Source of the DNA: CAZMNY01 sp964635375
GTDB lineage: Bacteria > Planctomycetota > Planctomycetia > Pirellulales > Pirellulaceae
Length of the DNA: 16,120 nt
Assembly: GCA_964635375.1 (NCBI GenBank)
Contig: CAZWOU010000163.1
Span: forward strand, 1-16,120
Reading direction: 5' to 3'
This document shows positions 5,866 through 13,741 of the stretch, piece after piece; position 1 is the first letter of the stretch, and the number at the start of each line of letters is the position of its first letter. Under the pieces are notes generated by a model, which saw only the letters and a program-made list of their open reading frames with translations, was not told the DNA's origin and ran no database searches. Both the position numbers and the translations under genes were made by a program.

Positions 5866-7308
5866 ATGAAATACGCGATCGTTACCCTGCTCACCGGTCT
5901 GTTGACCCTTCTCGCCGCTCCACTGCGGGCTGCCGACCCCATCGACATCGGCTCTCGTCGCGAGTTGTTTGTCGATCACCACTTGATCGAGTCACTCGAT
6001 GGCGTTCGGCTCGTATTGCATCGACCTCAACCTCGCGAAGTCGTTCTCAAGTTTGATCAGCCGTGGGAAGGGCTTTACAGCGGCTACGAAACGGTTCTCA
6101 AAGACGGCGACACGTTTCGGTTCTATTATCGTGGGATGCCCGAAGCGAAACACGATCTGAATACCGAAGTAACGTGCGTCGCGGAAAGCAAGGACGGCAT
6201 CCACTGGACCCGGCCCAAACTCGGAATCTACGAGGCGCGAGGGAATAAAGACAACAATATCGTGCTCGCTCGAAGTCGCGGATGCCACAACCTGGCCCCG
6301 TTCGTCGACTCCAATCCAGAATGTCCACCCGATCAACGGTACAAGGCGATGGGTGGCACTGGCAAACCAGGACTGCTCGCCTTCGTGTCAGCCGATGGCT
6401 TTCGTTGGAAACAACTCCAAGCCGAACCGGTAATCACTAAGGGGGCGTTCGATTCTCAGAACAACGCATTTTGGTCGGTCAGCGAATCGCAATACGTTTG
6501 CTACTTCCGCGTGTTTCGCGAAGGAAAGCGCTGGATCGCCCGCACGACATCAAAGGACTTCGTTCACTGGACTGCTCCAGTCGACTTGGAGCTTGGCGGC
6601 AATGTGCGTCAACACCTCTATACGAACCAGTTCGACCCGTACGTTCGCGCGCCGCATATCTACCTGGGGCTCCCTACTCGATTCCTGCCAGGGCGACGCG
6701 TGGTAACGGAGGAGGAAGCGCAGCGGATAGGAACACCGACAAAATGGAATTACGCCAACGACTGCACCGACATTCAATTGGCTTCTGCACGAGGCGGCTC
6801 CAACTTTCAACGCACCTTCATGGAGGCGTTCATTAGGCCTGGCGCCGATCTGCAAAACTGGACGTCGAGAGCGAACTACGCGGCGCGCGGCATCGTGCAG
6901 ACCAGCGATCGAGAACTGTCAATCTACGTCAAGCATCACTCCGGCTATCCGTCGAATCACGTTCGGCGATACGTTATCCGGACCGACGGTTTTGTTTCAG
7001 TCAACGGTCCCTACAAAGGCGGTGAGTTGGTGACCAAGCCGTTTCGATTCAGCGGATCGAAGTTGTCAATCAACTACGCCACGTCCGCGGCAGGCGGCAT
7101 CTTCCTTGAAATGCAAACAGCAAACGGAGACCCGATCGAGGGCTTCACCGCGAAGGACTGCCCCGAAATTATCGGTGACCGGATTGAGCACACGGTAAGC
7201 TGGAAACAAGGGTCGGATGTCAGTGATCTGGCCGGGAAGCCTGTCAGGTTGCGGTTCGTGCTGAGGGACGCCGATTTGTATTCACTACGATTCACAAACG
7301 ACAAATGA
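5866..7308 (+). CDS. Secreted GH32-like five-bladed propeller protein of planctomycete type
   Basis: The protein has 480 residues. The start at 5866 is chosen because GAGG (5857-5860) precedes it by five bases and the protein then opens with a clean signal peptide (1-23, ending LRAA). Residues 28-45 (IGSRRELFVDHHLIESL) and 63-90 (FDQPWEGLYSGYETV, FRFYYRG) are hallmarks of a protein group common in planctomycetes and usually annotated as GH32 N-terminal-domain or hypothetical. SKDGIHWTRPKLG (108-120) is the repeated D-G-x-x-W blade motif. The C-terminal 120 residues form a beta-sandwich-like module ending LRDADLYSLRF. It may be a glycosidase of the GH32/43/68 propeller clan, but the catalytic residues are not certain. 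Its stop overlaps the start of the following sulfatase (ATGA, 7305-7308). Confidence 0.8.
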   Translation: MKYAIVTLLTGLLTLLAAPLRAADPIDIGSRRELFVDHHLIESLDGVRLVLHRPQPREVVLKFDQPWEGLYSGYETVLKDGDTFRFYYRGMPEAKHDLNTEVTCVAESKDGIHWTRPKLGIYEARGNKDNNIVLARSRGCHNLAPFVDSNPECPPDQRYKAMGGTGKPGLLAFVSADGFRWKQLQAEPVITKGAFDSQNNAFWSVSESQYVCYFRVFREGKRWIARTTSKDFVHWTAPVDLELGGNVRQHLYTNQFDPYVRAPHIYLGLPTRFLPGRRVVTEEEAQRIGTPTKWNYANDCTDIQLASARGGSNFQRTFMEAFIRPGADLQNWTSRANYAARGIVQTSDRELSIYVKHHSGYPSNHVRRYVIRTDGFVSVNGPYKGGELVTKPFRFSGSKLSINYATSAAGGIFLEMQTANGDPIEGFTAKDCPEIIGDRIEHTVSWKQGSDVSDLAGKPVRLRFVLRDADLYSLRFTNDK

Positions 7309-8624
7309 GTCCATTTGCGATGCGACATTTCTTCGCTTTGATCCTCGCTGGGTGCTCACCGTTGCTTGGATCAGTCGTGTTGGCCGAGGGCATGCCGAAC
7401 TTTGTTCTGATCCTCGCCGACGACCAGGGTTATGCCGACCTCGGTTGTTTCGGCTCAAAGACAATCAAGACGCCGAACATTGACGGCATGGCCCGAGGCG
7501 GGGCGCGGCTTACTGGCTTCTACGCAGCGGCGCCGATCTGCACGCCCACTCGAGCCGCGTTGATGACCGGATGCCATGCCATTCGCGTCGGTTTGCCGAC
7601 GCCCCTACATGTGTATGACAAGATCGGTCTAAACGCGGCCGAGACCACGCTGCCGGAAATCCTCGGGCAACAGGGCTATCGCACAGCCTGCGTCGGCAAA
7701 TGGCATTTGGGGCATACTCCGAAGCACTATCCAACTCGTCACGGCTTCGATGTCTACTGGGGCACGCCGCTGGGCCACATGTTCAACCGCCCGGCCGTGG
7801 GTAAAGCGGTAGGCGATGCGTCTGACCTATTCCTGAACGACGAGCAGCCGATTCGCTACCCGGCCAACGAGGATCTAACTGAACGGCTAACGGACACTGC
7901 CGTCGATTTCATCAACAAGAACAAGAGCCGCCCCTTCTTCCTGTTTCTATCGCACACGATGCCGCACGAACCGTTGGCGGTTTCCAAACGCTTCGCTGGC
8001 AAGAGCCAGGGCGGTTTATACGGCGACGTGATCGAGTGCATCGACTGGAGCACAGGGCGAATACTCGCTGCGCTCCGAAAGAACGGGCTCACGGAGAAGA
8101 CGGTCGTGATCTTCACGTCAGACAACGGCCCCAAGAAAGGCCATGGCTCGGCGGCTCCATTTCGAGGGTTTAAGCATCAACCCTACGAAGGCGGCGTCCG
8201 CGTGCCGTGTACCGTCTACGCGCCCGGCCGCATTCCCGCCGGCCGAACAATCGATTCCATCACGACGATCATGGATCTCTACCCAACAATGGCCCGACTT
8301 GCCGGAGCCGCAGTTTCGGAAGATCAAGTGCGCGACGGCAAAGACATTTGGCCGCTGCTATCGGGCGAGCCAGACGCCGCGCCCCCTCACGACGAGTTCT
8401 TCTACTTCGTCCGCCACGGCGTGTTGGCAGGCGTCCGGCAAGGGCGGTGGAAGCTGTTGCAACAGAACGGGAAGTCCGAACTGTACGACTTGCAGGAGGA
8501 TCTGAAGGAGTCGAAGAACCTGGCCCGCGAGCACCCCGTGATCGTCGAACGGCTGGCGGCCCGGATGAAACAGTTCGAATCGAAGACCAAGGCCGACAGA
8601 CGCCCGCCCGGCAACGCGGAGTGA
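7305..8624 (+). CDS. Exported sulfatase (formylglycine-dependent), possible lipoprotein
   Basis: The enzyme has 439 residues and is complete for an S1-family arylsulfatase. FVLILADDQGYADLG carries the metal pair Asp39-Asp40, and C79-T-P-T-R83 followed by AALMTG is the formylglycine signature with the canonical C-x-P-x-R core. GKWHLGH (131-137) gives Lys132 and His134. FTSDNGPKKGHG gives the second metal Asp-Asn, and RQGRWKLL with ELYDLQED closes the domain. The leader contains L-A-G-C17, a good lipobox, so the enzyme may be anchored. Signal peptidase I cleavage near residue 27 is the alternative. It needs a formylglycine-generating enzyme encoded elsewhere. It is the last gene of the operon. 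The substrate is probably a sulfated glycan, given the propeller genes upstream and the fucosidase in the window. Confidence 0.92.
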   Translation: MSPFAMRHFFALILAGCSPLLGSVVLAEGMPNFVLILADDQGYADLGCFGSKTIKTPNIDGMARGGARLTGFYAAAPICTPTRAALMTGCHAIRVGLPTPLHVYDKIGLNAAETTLPEILGQQGYRTACVGKWHLGHTPKHYPTRHGFDVYWGTPLGHMFNRPAVGKAVGDASDLFLNDEQPIRYPANEDLTERLTDTAVDFINKNKSRPFFLFLSHTMPHEPLAVSKRFAGKSQGGLYGDVIECIDWSTGRILAALRKNGLTEKTVVIFTSDNGPKKGHGSAAPFRGFKHQPYEGGVRVPCTVYAPGRIPAGRTIDSITTIMDLYPTMARLAGAAVSEDQVRDGKDIWPLLSGEPDAAPPHDEFFYFVRHGVLAGVRQGRWKLLQQNGKSELYDLQEDLKESKNLAREHPVIVERLAARMKQFESKTKADRRPPGNAE

Positions 8625-8651
8625 TTCTCGTGACCATGCACCGCCTGCTAG

Positions 8652-8807
8652 TTACCTGGCCTCGCCGCCCGGAAGTTCAAACTTGATCCACCATGCGACT
8701 TTAGCGGCTTCCTCTGGCGAAGCGACTTCGCCGAGCATCTCGCGAAGTTCCTTCCAGCGGCCCGCTTTGGCTAGCAGTTTGCCAAGCTCCTGACGGAGTC
8801 CGTGAGG
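8652..8807 (-). pseudogene. Coding-like remnant in the same frame just after the sulfatase stop
   Basis: Immediately past the TAG (8810-8808) of the minus-strand sulfatase, the same frame runs on for 51 sense codons to TAA at 8654-8652. The peptide looks real: amphipathic helices such as LRQELGKLLAKAGRWKELR and ASPEEAAKVAWWIKFELPGG. I do not recognise the family. It may be the 3' end of an older gene replaced by the sulfatase, or a C-terminal extension cut off by a recent amber mutation. The sulfatase itself looks complete without it. Confidence 0.45.
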
Positions 8808-10172
8808 CTAATTCTCTGCGCGCCAGATGGGGCGGCTGTTGGCCTTGAGGTCTGCATCATAGTCTCTTATCAGCTTCTGCAATTCCGCCACGACTTGAGG
8901 GTTCTGGGGCGCTAGATTCTTCGACTCGCTGATGTCCGCATCCAGATCGTAGAGTTCGCTTCCTTTTTTCGACGGGCGAAGTTTCCATCTGCCGCGGCGG
9001 ACCGCCTCGACTTTGCCGCGCCTGTAATAGAAGTATCCGACCTGGCGATGTGGAGACGGCGACTTTGGATCGTCCAGCACCTTCGAAATGTCGAGACCGT
9101 CAATCGGGTGCTCCGGCAACTTCGCGCCGACCAACGAGGCAATCGTCGGCAACAGGTCAATTGTCCCCACGACCTCATCGCAAACTGCACCCTTGGGGAT
9201 CCGCGCGGGCCATCGCATTACTCCGGGCACGCGCATGCCGCCTTCGTAGGTCGTTGTCTTGCCGGCCCGCAAGGGCAACGCGCTGCCACCGTGGTGGTTC
9301 TTGCTCAACCACGGTCCGTTGTCCGATGTGTAGACGACGAATGTGTTGTCGGCGATGTTCAGCTCGTCGAGCGTCTTGAGTATCTGCCCTACGGACGAGT
9401 CGATGTGCTGGATAGCCAACTTGTACGCCGTCGCCGGATTTGGGTCGTATCGGGCATCCGATACGAACAAGGGCACGTGCGGCATCGCGTGGGCGAAATA
9501 GAGGAAGAATGGTCTCTCCTGATTATTGCGAATGAACTTCAACGCTTCCTCAGTGTAGCGATCAGTCAACGTGACTTGGTTTACTGGCGATTCGACAATC
9601 TTCTTGTCGCGGTAGAGTTCGTTGTTGTAGATATCCCACTTCTTCAGCTTCCAGATCTCATCCAATTGAGGCGGATTGTTGCCCCAACCCTTCTTGCGAG
9701 CCATGTCGTTGCTGTACGGCAACCCTAAATAGTGATCGAATCCCTGCGCGGTGGGCAGTGTTTGCGGCTTGTCGCCCAAGTGCCATTTCCCGACCATCTG
9801 CGTGGCATAGCCGGCCGTCTTCAACAAATCGGCGATGGTGACCTCATTCGGATGCAACCCGACCCGGGAACGCGGACCCAGCACGCCAGGCATGCTCAAT
9901 CGCGGTTGATAACAACCGGTCATCAATGAGGCGCGAGAAGCTGAACAGACGCAGTAGGCCGAATAGAAACTCGTGAACCGCATTCCTTCGGCCGCCATGC
10001 CATCGATATTGGGAGTCTTGATGTTCGGCGATCCGAAGCAGCCCAGATCTTGGTACCCCTGGTCGTCGGCGAAGACGATGATGATATTGGGCGTATCAGC
10101 AGCAGCGGCATCCCCTGGGGCAAGCGCCGTGAGTGTGAGTAGACAGACGACGATCGACCTGACGATGTTCAT
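8808..10172 (-). CDS. Secreted sulfatase with C-S-A-S-R formylglycine motif
   Basis: The enzyme has 454 residues. ATG at 10172 is chosen over upstream starts because it begins a standard signal peptide (MNIVRSIVVCLLTLTALAPG, cleavage near AAA). IIIVFADDQGYQDLG holds the metal pair Asp36-Asp37. C76-S-A-S-R80 followed by ASLMTG is the modification site, with Ala for Pro. MVGKWHLGD, YTSDNGPWLSKNHHGG and RRGRWKLRPS complete the sulfatase core, and ELYDLDADISESKNLA is the typical C-terminal subdomain. The upstream Shine-Dalgarno (GAGAAA) is weak. It is transcribed away from the cytochrome-type gene at 10531, so the two may share the regulatory region between them. The stop is followed by the in-frame remnant at 8652-8807. 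Predicted role: periplasmic removal of sulfate from a glycan. Confidence 0.92.
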   Translation of the reverse strand: MNIVRSIVVCLLTLTALAPGDAAAADTPNIIIVFADDQGYQDLGCFGSPNIKTPNIDGMAAEGMRFTSFYSAYCVCSASRASLMTGCYQPRLSMPGVLGPRSRVGLHPNEVTIADLLKTAGYATQMVGKWHLGDKPQTLPTAQGFDHYLGLPYSNDMARKKGWGNNPPQLDEIWKLKKWDIYNNELYRDKKIVESPVNQVTLTDRYTEEALKFIRNNQERPFFLYFAHAMPHVPLFVSDARYDPNPATAYKLAIQHIDSSVGQILKTLDELNIADNTFVVYTSDNGPWLSKNHHGGSALPLRAGKTTTYEGGMRVPGVMRWPARIPKGAVCDEVVGTIDLLPTIASLVGAKLPEHPIDGLDISKVLDDPKSPSPHRQVGYFYYRRGKVEAVRRGRWKLRPSKKGSELYDLDADISESKNLAPQNPQVVAELQKLIRDYDADLKANSRPIWRAEN

Positions 10173-10530
10173 TGTTGTTTCTCGCGGATGCCTTGATGTA
10201 CGTGAGTGAGTCTCGCAGACGGCCATGCCTGCGGACTTGGTGTTTCGCGCTTGACGCCAAACGCAGTTTGAAAACGATGGCGGCCGACTGATCGAAATCG
10301 TTTGAATTATCGATGCTTTTTCGTCGAGCGCCAACACCTCACCTCTCGTCCACTTCTCTTCTGCTGCTATTCGCGCACTTTCTCGTCACCGCGGAGCCGA
10401 ATGAAATGGCGAGACCCTCCCCAGATGACACGCCAGATGACACGGGCCCCACTTTCATAACGCTCGCGTGGTATGATTGTGAAACGATGCAACTCCTGAT
10501 CTTCCCGCCGACCGCCTCCGCGTGTGTTTT
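10173..10530. other. Divergent intergenic region
   Basis: These 358 bases separate two divergent genes and should hold both promoters. A TATGAT (10472-10477, plus) could be a -10 element but has no good -35 partner. Open frames here on either strand (for example 10313-10534, plus) show no family features. A 12-base tandem duplication is listed separately. No RNA gene was recognised. Confidence 0.45.
10421..10444. repeat. Perfect tandem duplication of 12 bases
   Basis: CCAGATGACACG is repeated back to back at 10421-10432 and 10433-10444 between the divergent sulfatase and cytochrome-type genes. It may be a replication-slippage product, or a duplicated regulator site about 90 bases before the plus-strand start. 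Confidence 0.7.
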
Positions 10531-13500
10531 ATGAATCAGTGGACCTGCCACCTGTCGTTCTTCTGCCTTGGCGGCCATAGGCGTTGTGTCGTCCGTTGGC
10601 GATGGGCATGGGTTTTGATTCTCGCCGTTTGCGTTCCGCAGGCTTGCCCTCTGAACGCGGATGATCCGCGCCTTTCTGACGCGGGCCAAGAGATCGTTGC
10701 ATTGGATGCATTCGACTATTCGTACGGTAGTCTAAAAAACGCCGACGGTGGCAGCGGTTGGAAGCAACCGTGGCGAACGTCGCGCAGGTCGCCGCCCGTG
10801 ATCATCGAGTCGCCATCGCAAGACGGTGAAAATATTGGGGACGGCCCATCGGGGCAGGCGCTGCTGCTGCAAGGGACTGGCGCGCGCAACAATCCGTTGC
10901 GGCGAGAACTCGCAGCACCCCTGGCGGAACAAGAAGTCTATGTTCGGTTTGATTTGCGCTATCAAGACACGCGGCCCGAGTCAGCCAAGGTGGACCCCGA
11001 GTTCTTTGTCATGTGGCTTGATCGGCTCGATGGCGGCGACCGCGCGACGCATGCGGCGAACACGCCGAACATCGGCTTGCATATTGCAGATCGCGGTCCG
11101 AAGAAGGGCCGTAACGTTTTCATGGTCCGCATTGGCGCGGCCAACACGGCGTGGAGCAAAGTAGAACTCAAGCCGAATCGTACGTTTCAAATTGTAGGGC
11201 GTTTGACGAAGACGAGTGATGCCGCACGTGCTGACTACAATCGAGTCGAAATGTGGATCAACCCAAAGGCCTCGGACATCAACGCGCCGGACGCGACCGT
11301 CTCCGGCGCTCAGAGCATCAACGTGATTCAGTGGGTCGGGTTTGCGACCGGATTGAAGACCGAGCCGACAGATCGAATTCAGATCAGCAACTTGGCAATC
11401 GGCCGCTCTTGGCTTGGCGTACTTGACCCACCCAAACAGACTGGCGCCGATAGCGTGAGCAAAGGCTACAAAGGGATCGTTTGGGATAAGGCGGTCGATT
11501 TCAAACGCGATATCTATCCGCTGCTCAAGTCGCACTGTTTTGATTGTCATGCGGGCGACAAGCCGGAATCGGGCTACCGGCTGGACATTCATCGCGAATT
11601 GCTGGGGTACAGCAGCGGCGAAATACTCGTTGAACCTGGTCGCAGTCGCCATAGTCGCTTGATCGAGATCTTAAGTGCTGAGGAAGAGGAGGATCGCATG
11701 CCGCCCGATGGCGAGGCGTCCTTGAGTGACGAGCAGATTGCGATGTTCGCAGCATGGATCGACCAAGGCCTTCAATGGGATGACAACTTGTTGCCCCCGC
11801 TGCGGCTGGAATCCGACCACTGGGCGTTCCAACCCATCGTTCGCCCCGACGTTCCGAAATTCGCCGACTCGACCTGGGTCAGAACGCCAGTCGATGCTTT
11901 CATTGCCAAGGCGCAAGCTGATGCGGGACTGCAGCACGCGGAAGCCGCATCACCATCGACATTGAAACGAAGATTGCAGTTGGATCTGATCGGAATGCCG
12001 CTGACCACGAAAGCGCAGCCGACGGGATCACCGGACGCTGCTTACGCGTCGCTCGTCGATTTGCTGCTTAGCTCACCGCATTATGGCGAGCGTTGGGGAA
12101 GATACTGGCTCGATCTGGCTAGATGGGCGGAGAGCCAAGGATTTCAACATGACTTCGTGCGACCATACGCATGGCGGTACCGTGATTACGTCATCGACAG
12201 TTTCAATAGAGACAAGCCCTACGATCAGTTTCTCAGGGAGCAACTTGCGGGCGACGAGCTGCAACCGTACGCGGATGAGAACCTGATCGCGACCGGGTTC
12301 CTGGGCGCAGCGCGCATCAGCGGAAATCAGGAGAACGAGGACATCCAGCGGAATGACGTGCTGGTCGATATTGTCAATGCGGCTGGCAGCGTGATGCTTG
12401 GCTTGACACTCGAATGCGCCCAGTGCCACAACCACAAGTTTGATCCGATCAGCCAACGCGATTATTACCGGGTGCAAGCGTTCTTTGTGAAGGGACAACT
12501 CGGAAATCTGTCCCTGCGTGACGAAGACGTTCAACATCCGACCGACATCGCACGTTGGATCCCCAAGCCATCCTACGATTTCTACGCCAAGGAAGTGAAA
12601 TCGCTGGTCAAGAAGAAACTCTTCGCGTCAACGGACAAGCCTCACACATGGGGTTATCTGTCCGCCGCGACCGGCGACGCCGATATCCATCGTTACCCGG
12701 TCGTCAACAGAAAGCCGATCAAATGGCAACCGGCTGCATTGAAGCATGCGACGGCGAAGATGCTAATTCGGGGAAACGCTTCCCACCCGGGACGCGCCGT
12801 CCGTGCGGGCTGGCCGGAGGTCTTGGGACCCACGCCAAGTTCGCTGGGCGATCGACCACGTTCAGCGCTGGCCGATTGGATGACCGACCCAACGAACCCA
12901 CTCGTTGCCCGCGTGTGGGTAAATCGATTATGGCAATATCATTTCGGGCGAGGGATCGTGTCGTCGTCCAGCGACTTCGGCGTGAACGGGTCTAAGCCGA
13001 CTCACCCGGAACTGCTCGACTGGTTGGCGTCGGAATTGATCGCGAGCAACTGGAGCACCAAACACATCCATCGTCTGATCGTCATGTCAGCGACATACCG
13101 TCAACGACGAGAACACAACGCTTTGAACGCGGCGATTGATCCGGACAACAAACTGCTGTGGAGTTGGCCGCGCCGGCGACTGGAAGCCGAAGCGATTCGC
13201 GACTCCGTGTTGGCGGTGACCGGTGAGTTGGACCGAGTTGTCGGGGGCGTCAGCATTCCACCGGAACGCGAGGAAACGAATTTACGACGCACAGTCTATT
13301 TGTTCCAACAGCGCAGCAGCATGCCGTCGGTGATGGAGATGTTTGACGCACCCAACGGAATCGCCAGTTGTTCGCGGCGGGCCGTGTCCACGGTCGCGTT
13401 GCAGCCCCTGTTCATGCTCAATAGCCAGTTCATGACGCGTCGAGCGAAAGCGCTTGCCAAGGCGGTCGCAGAGATTGCCGGTGATGATATCGACAGGCAG

Positions 13501-13665
13501 ATCTCCGTGGCGTTCGAGCGAACACTGTTGCGAGCGCCCACAGACGATGAGTTGCAACTGGCGAGATCGGTCATGACGGCGGCACGGCAGAACCACGAGA
13601 TTTCGTCGTTGATGCAACTCTGCCACGCGCTGTTGAATCTGAACGAATTTGTTTACATCCCCTGA
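10531..13665 (+). CDS. Exported planctomycete cytochrome-type protein: LamG-like, PSCyt1, DUF1549 and DUF1553 domains
   Basis: The product has 1044 residues from ATG 10531. GTG at 10522 in the same frame is possible, and neither start has a clear Shine-Dalgarno. A long Arg-rich n-region and hydrophobic stretch (about 20-40) form the export signal. Residues about 50-295 look like a LamG/concanavalin-type beta-sandwich, a carbohydrate-binding-like fold. A PSCyt1 module follows, with heme motif CFDCH (336-340) and RMPPDGEASLSDEQ. DUF1549 (about 431-660) includes HYGERWGRYWLDLARWAESQGF and a second heme-type CAQCH (629-633) with NHKFDPISQRDYY. DUF1553 (about 778-1040) includes NRLWQYHFGRGIV and PTHPELLDWLA. 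Such proteins occur in large numbers in planctomycetes, nearly always paired with a DUF1501 protein as here. A redox or glycan-related envelope role is suspected but unproven. Confidence 0.9.
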   Translation: MNQWTCHLSFFCLGGHRRCVVRWRWAWVLILAVCVPQACPLNADDPRLSDAGQEIVALDAFDYSYGSLKNADGGSGWKQPWRTSRRSPPVIIESPSQDGENIGDGPSGQALLLQGTGARNNPLRRELAAPLAEQEVYVRFDLRYQDTRPESAKVDPEFFVMWLDRLDGGDRATHAANTPNIGLHIADRGPKKGRNVFMVRIGAANTAWSKVELKPNRTFQIVGRLTKTSDAARADYNRVEMWINPKASDINAPDATVSGAQSINVIQWVGFATGLKTEPTDRIQISNLAIGRSWLGVLDPPKQTGADSVSKGYKGIVWDKAVDFKRDIYPLLKSHCFDCHAGDKPESGYRLDIHRELLGYSSGEILVEPGRSRHSRLIEILSAEEEEDRMPPDGEASLSDEQIAMFAAWIDQGLQWDDNLLPPLRLESDHWAFQPIVRPDVPKFADSTWVRTPVDAFIAKAQADAGLQHAEAASPSTLKRRLQLDLIGMPLTTKAQPTGSPDAAYASLVDLLLSSPHYGERWGRYWLDLARWAESQGFQHDFVRPYAWRYRDYVIDSFNRDKPYDQFLREQLAGDELQPYADENLIATGFLGAARISGNQENEDIQRNDVLVDIVNAAGSVMLGLTLECAQCHNHKFDPISQRDYYRVQAFFVKGQLGNLSLRDEDVQHPTDIARWIPKPSYDFYAKEVKSLVKKKLFASTDKPHTWGYLSAATGDADIHRYPVVNRKPIKWQPAALKHATAKMLIRGNASHPGRAVRAGWPEVLGPTPSSLGDRPRSALADWMTDPTNPLVARVWVNRLWQYHFGRGIVSSSSDFGVNGSKPTHPELLDWLASELIASNWSTKHIHRLIVMSATYRQRREHNALNAAIDPDNKLLWSWPRRRLEAEAIRDSVLAVTGELDRVVGGVSIPPEREETNLRRTVYLFQQRSSMPSVMEMFDAPNGIASCSRRAVSTVALQPLFMLNSQFMTRRAKALAKAVAEIAGDDIDRQISVAFERTLLRAPTDDELQLARSVMTAARQNHEISSLMQLCHALLNLNEFVYIP

Positions 13666-13741
13666 TCGGTAATGGCCGTACACGCGAGCAGCGGGTGCTT
13701 CGCCGAGCAGGTGAGTCGTCCGAAATGAAACGGAAACGTTT

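Noticed and set aside
8808..8810. TAG after the minus-strand sulfatase as pyrrolysine or programmed readthrough
   Set aside because: No supporting signal is seen, the sulfatase is complete without the tail, and pyrrolysine use is not expected in this type of organism.
9048..9728. Open frame of 226 codons on the plus strand
   Set aside because: It is an antisense shadow of the conserved sulfatase at 8808-10172.
10313..10534. Small secreted protein (73 codons) in the divergent region
   Set aside because: A hydrophobic stretch is present but there is no ribosome site or similarity, and its acidic repeat is merely the translated 12-base duplication.
10981..11652. Open frame of 223 codons on the minus strand
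   Set aside because: It is antisense to the LamG/PSCyt1 part of a well-supported gene.
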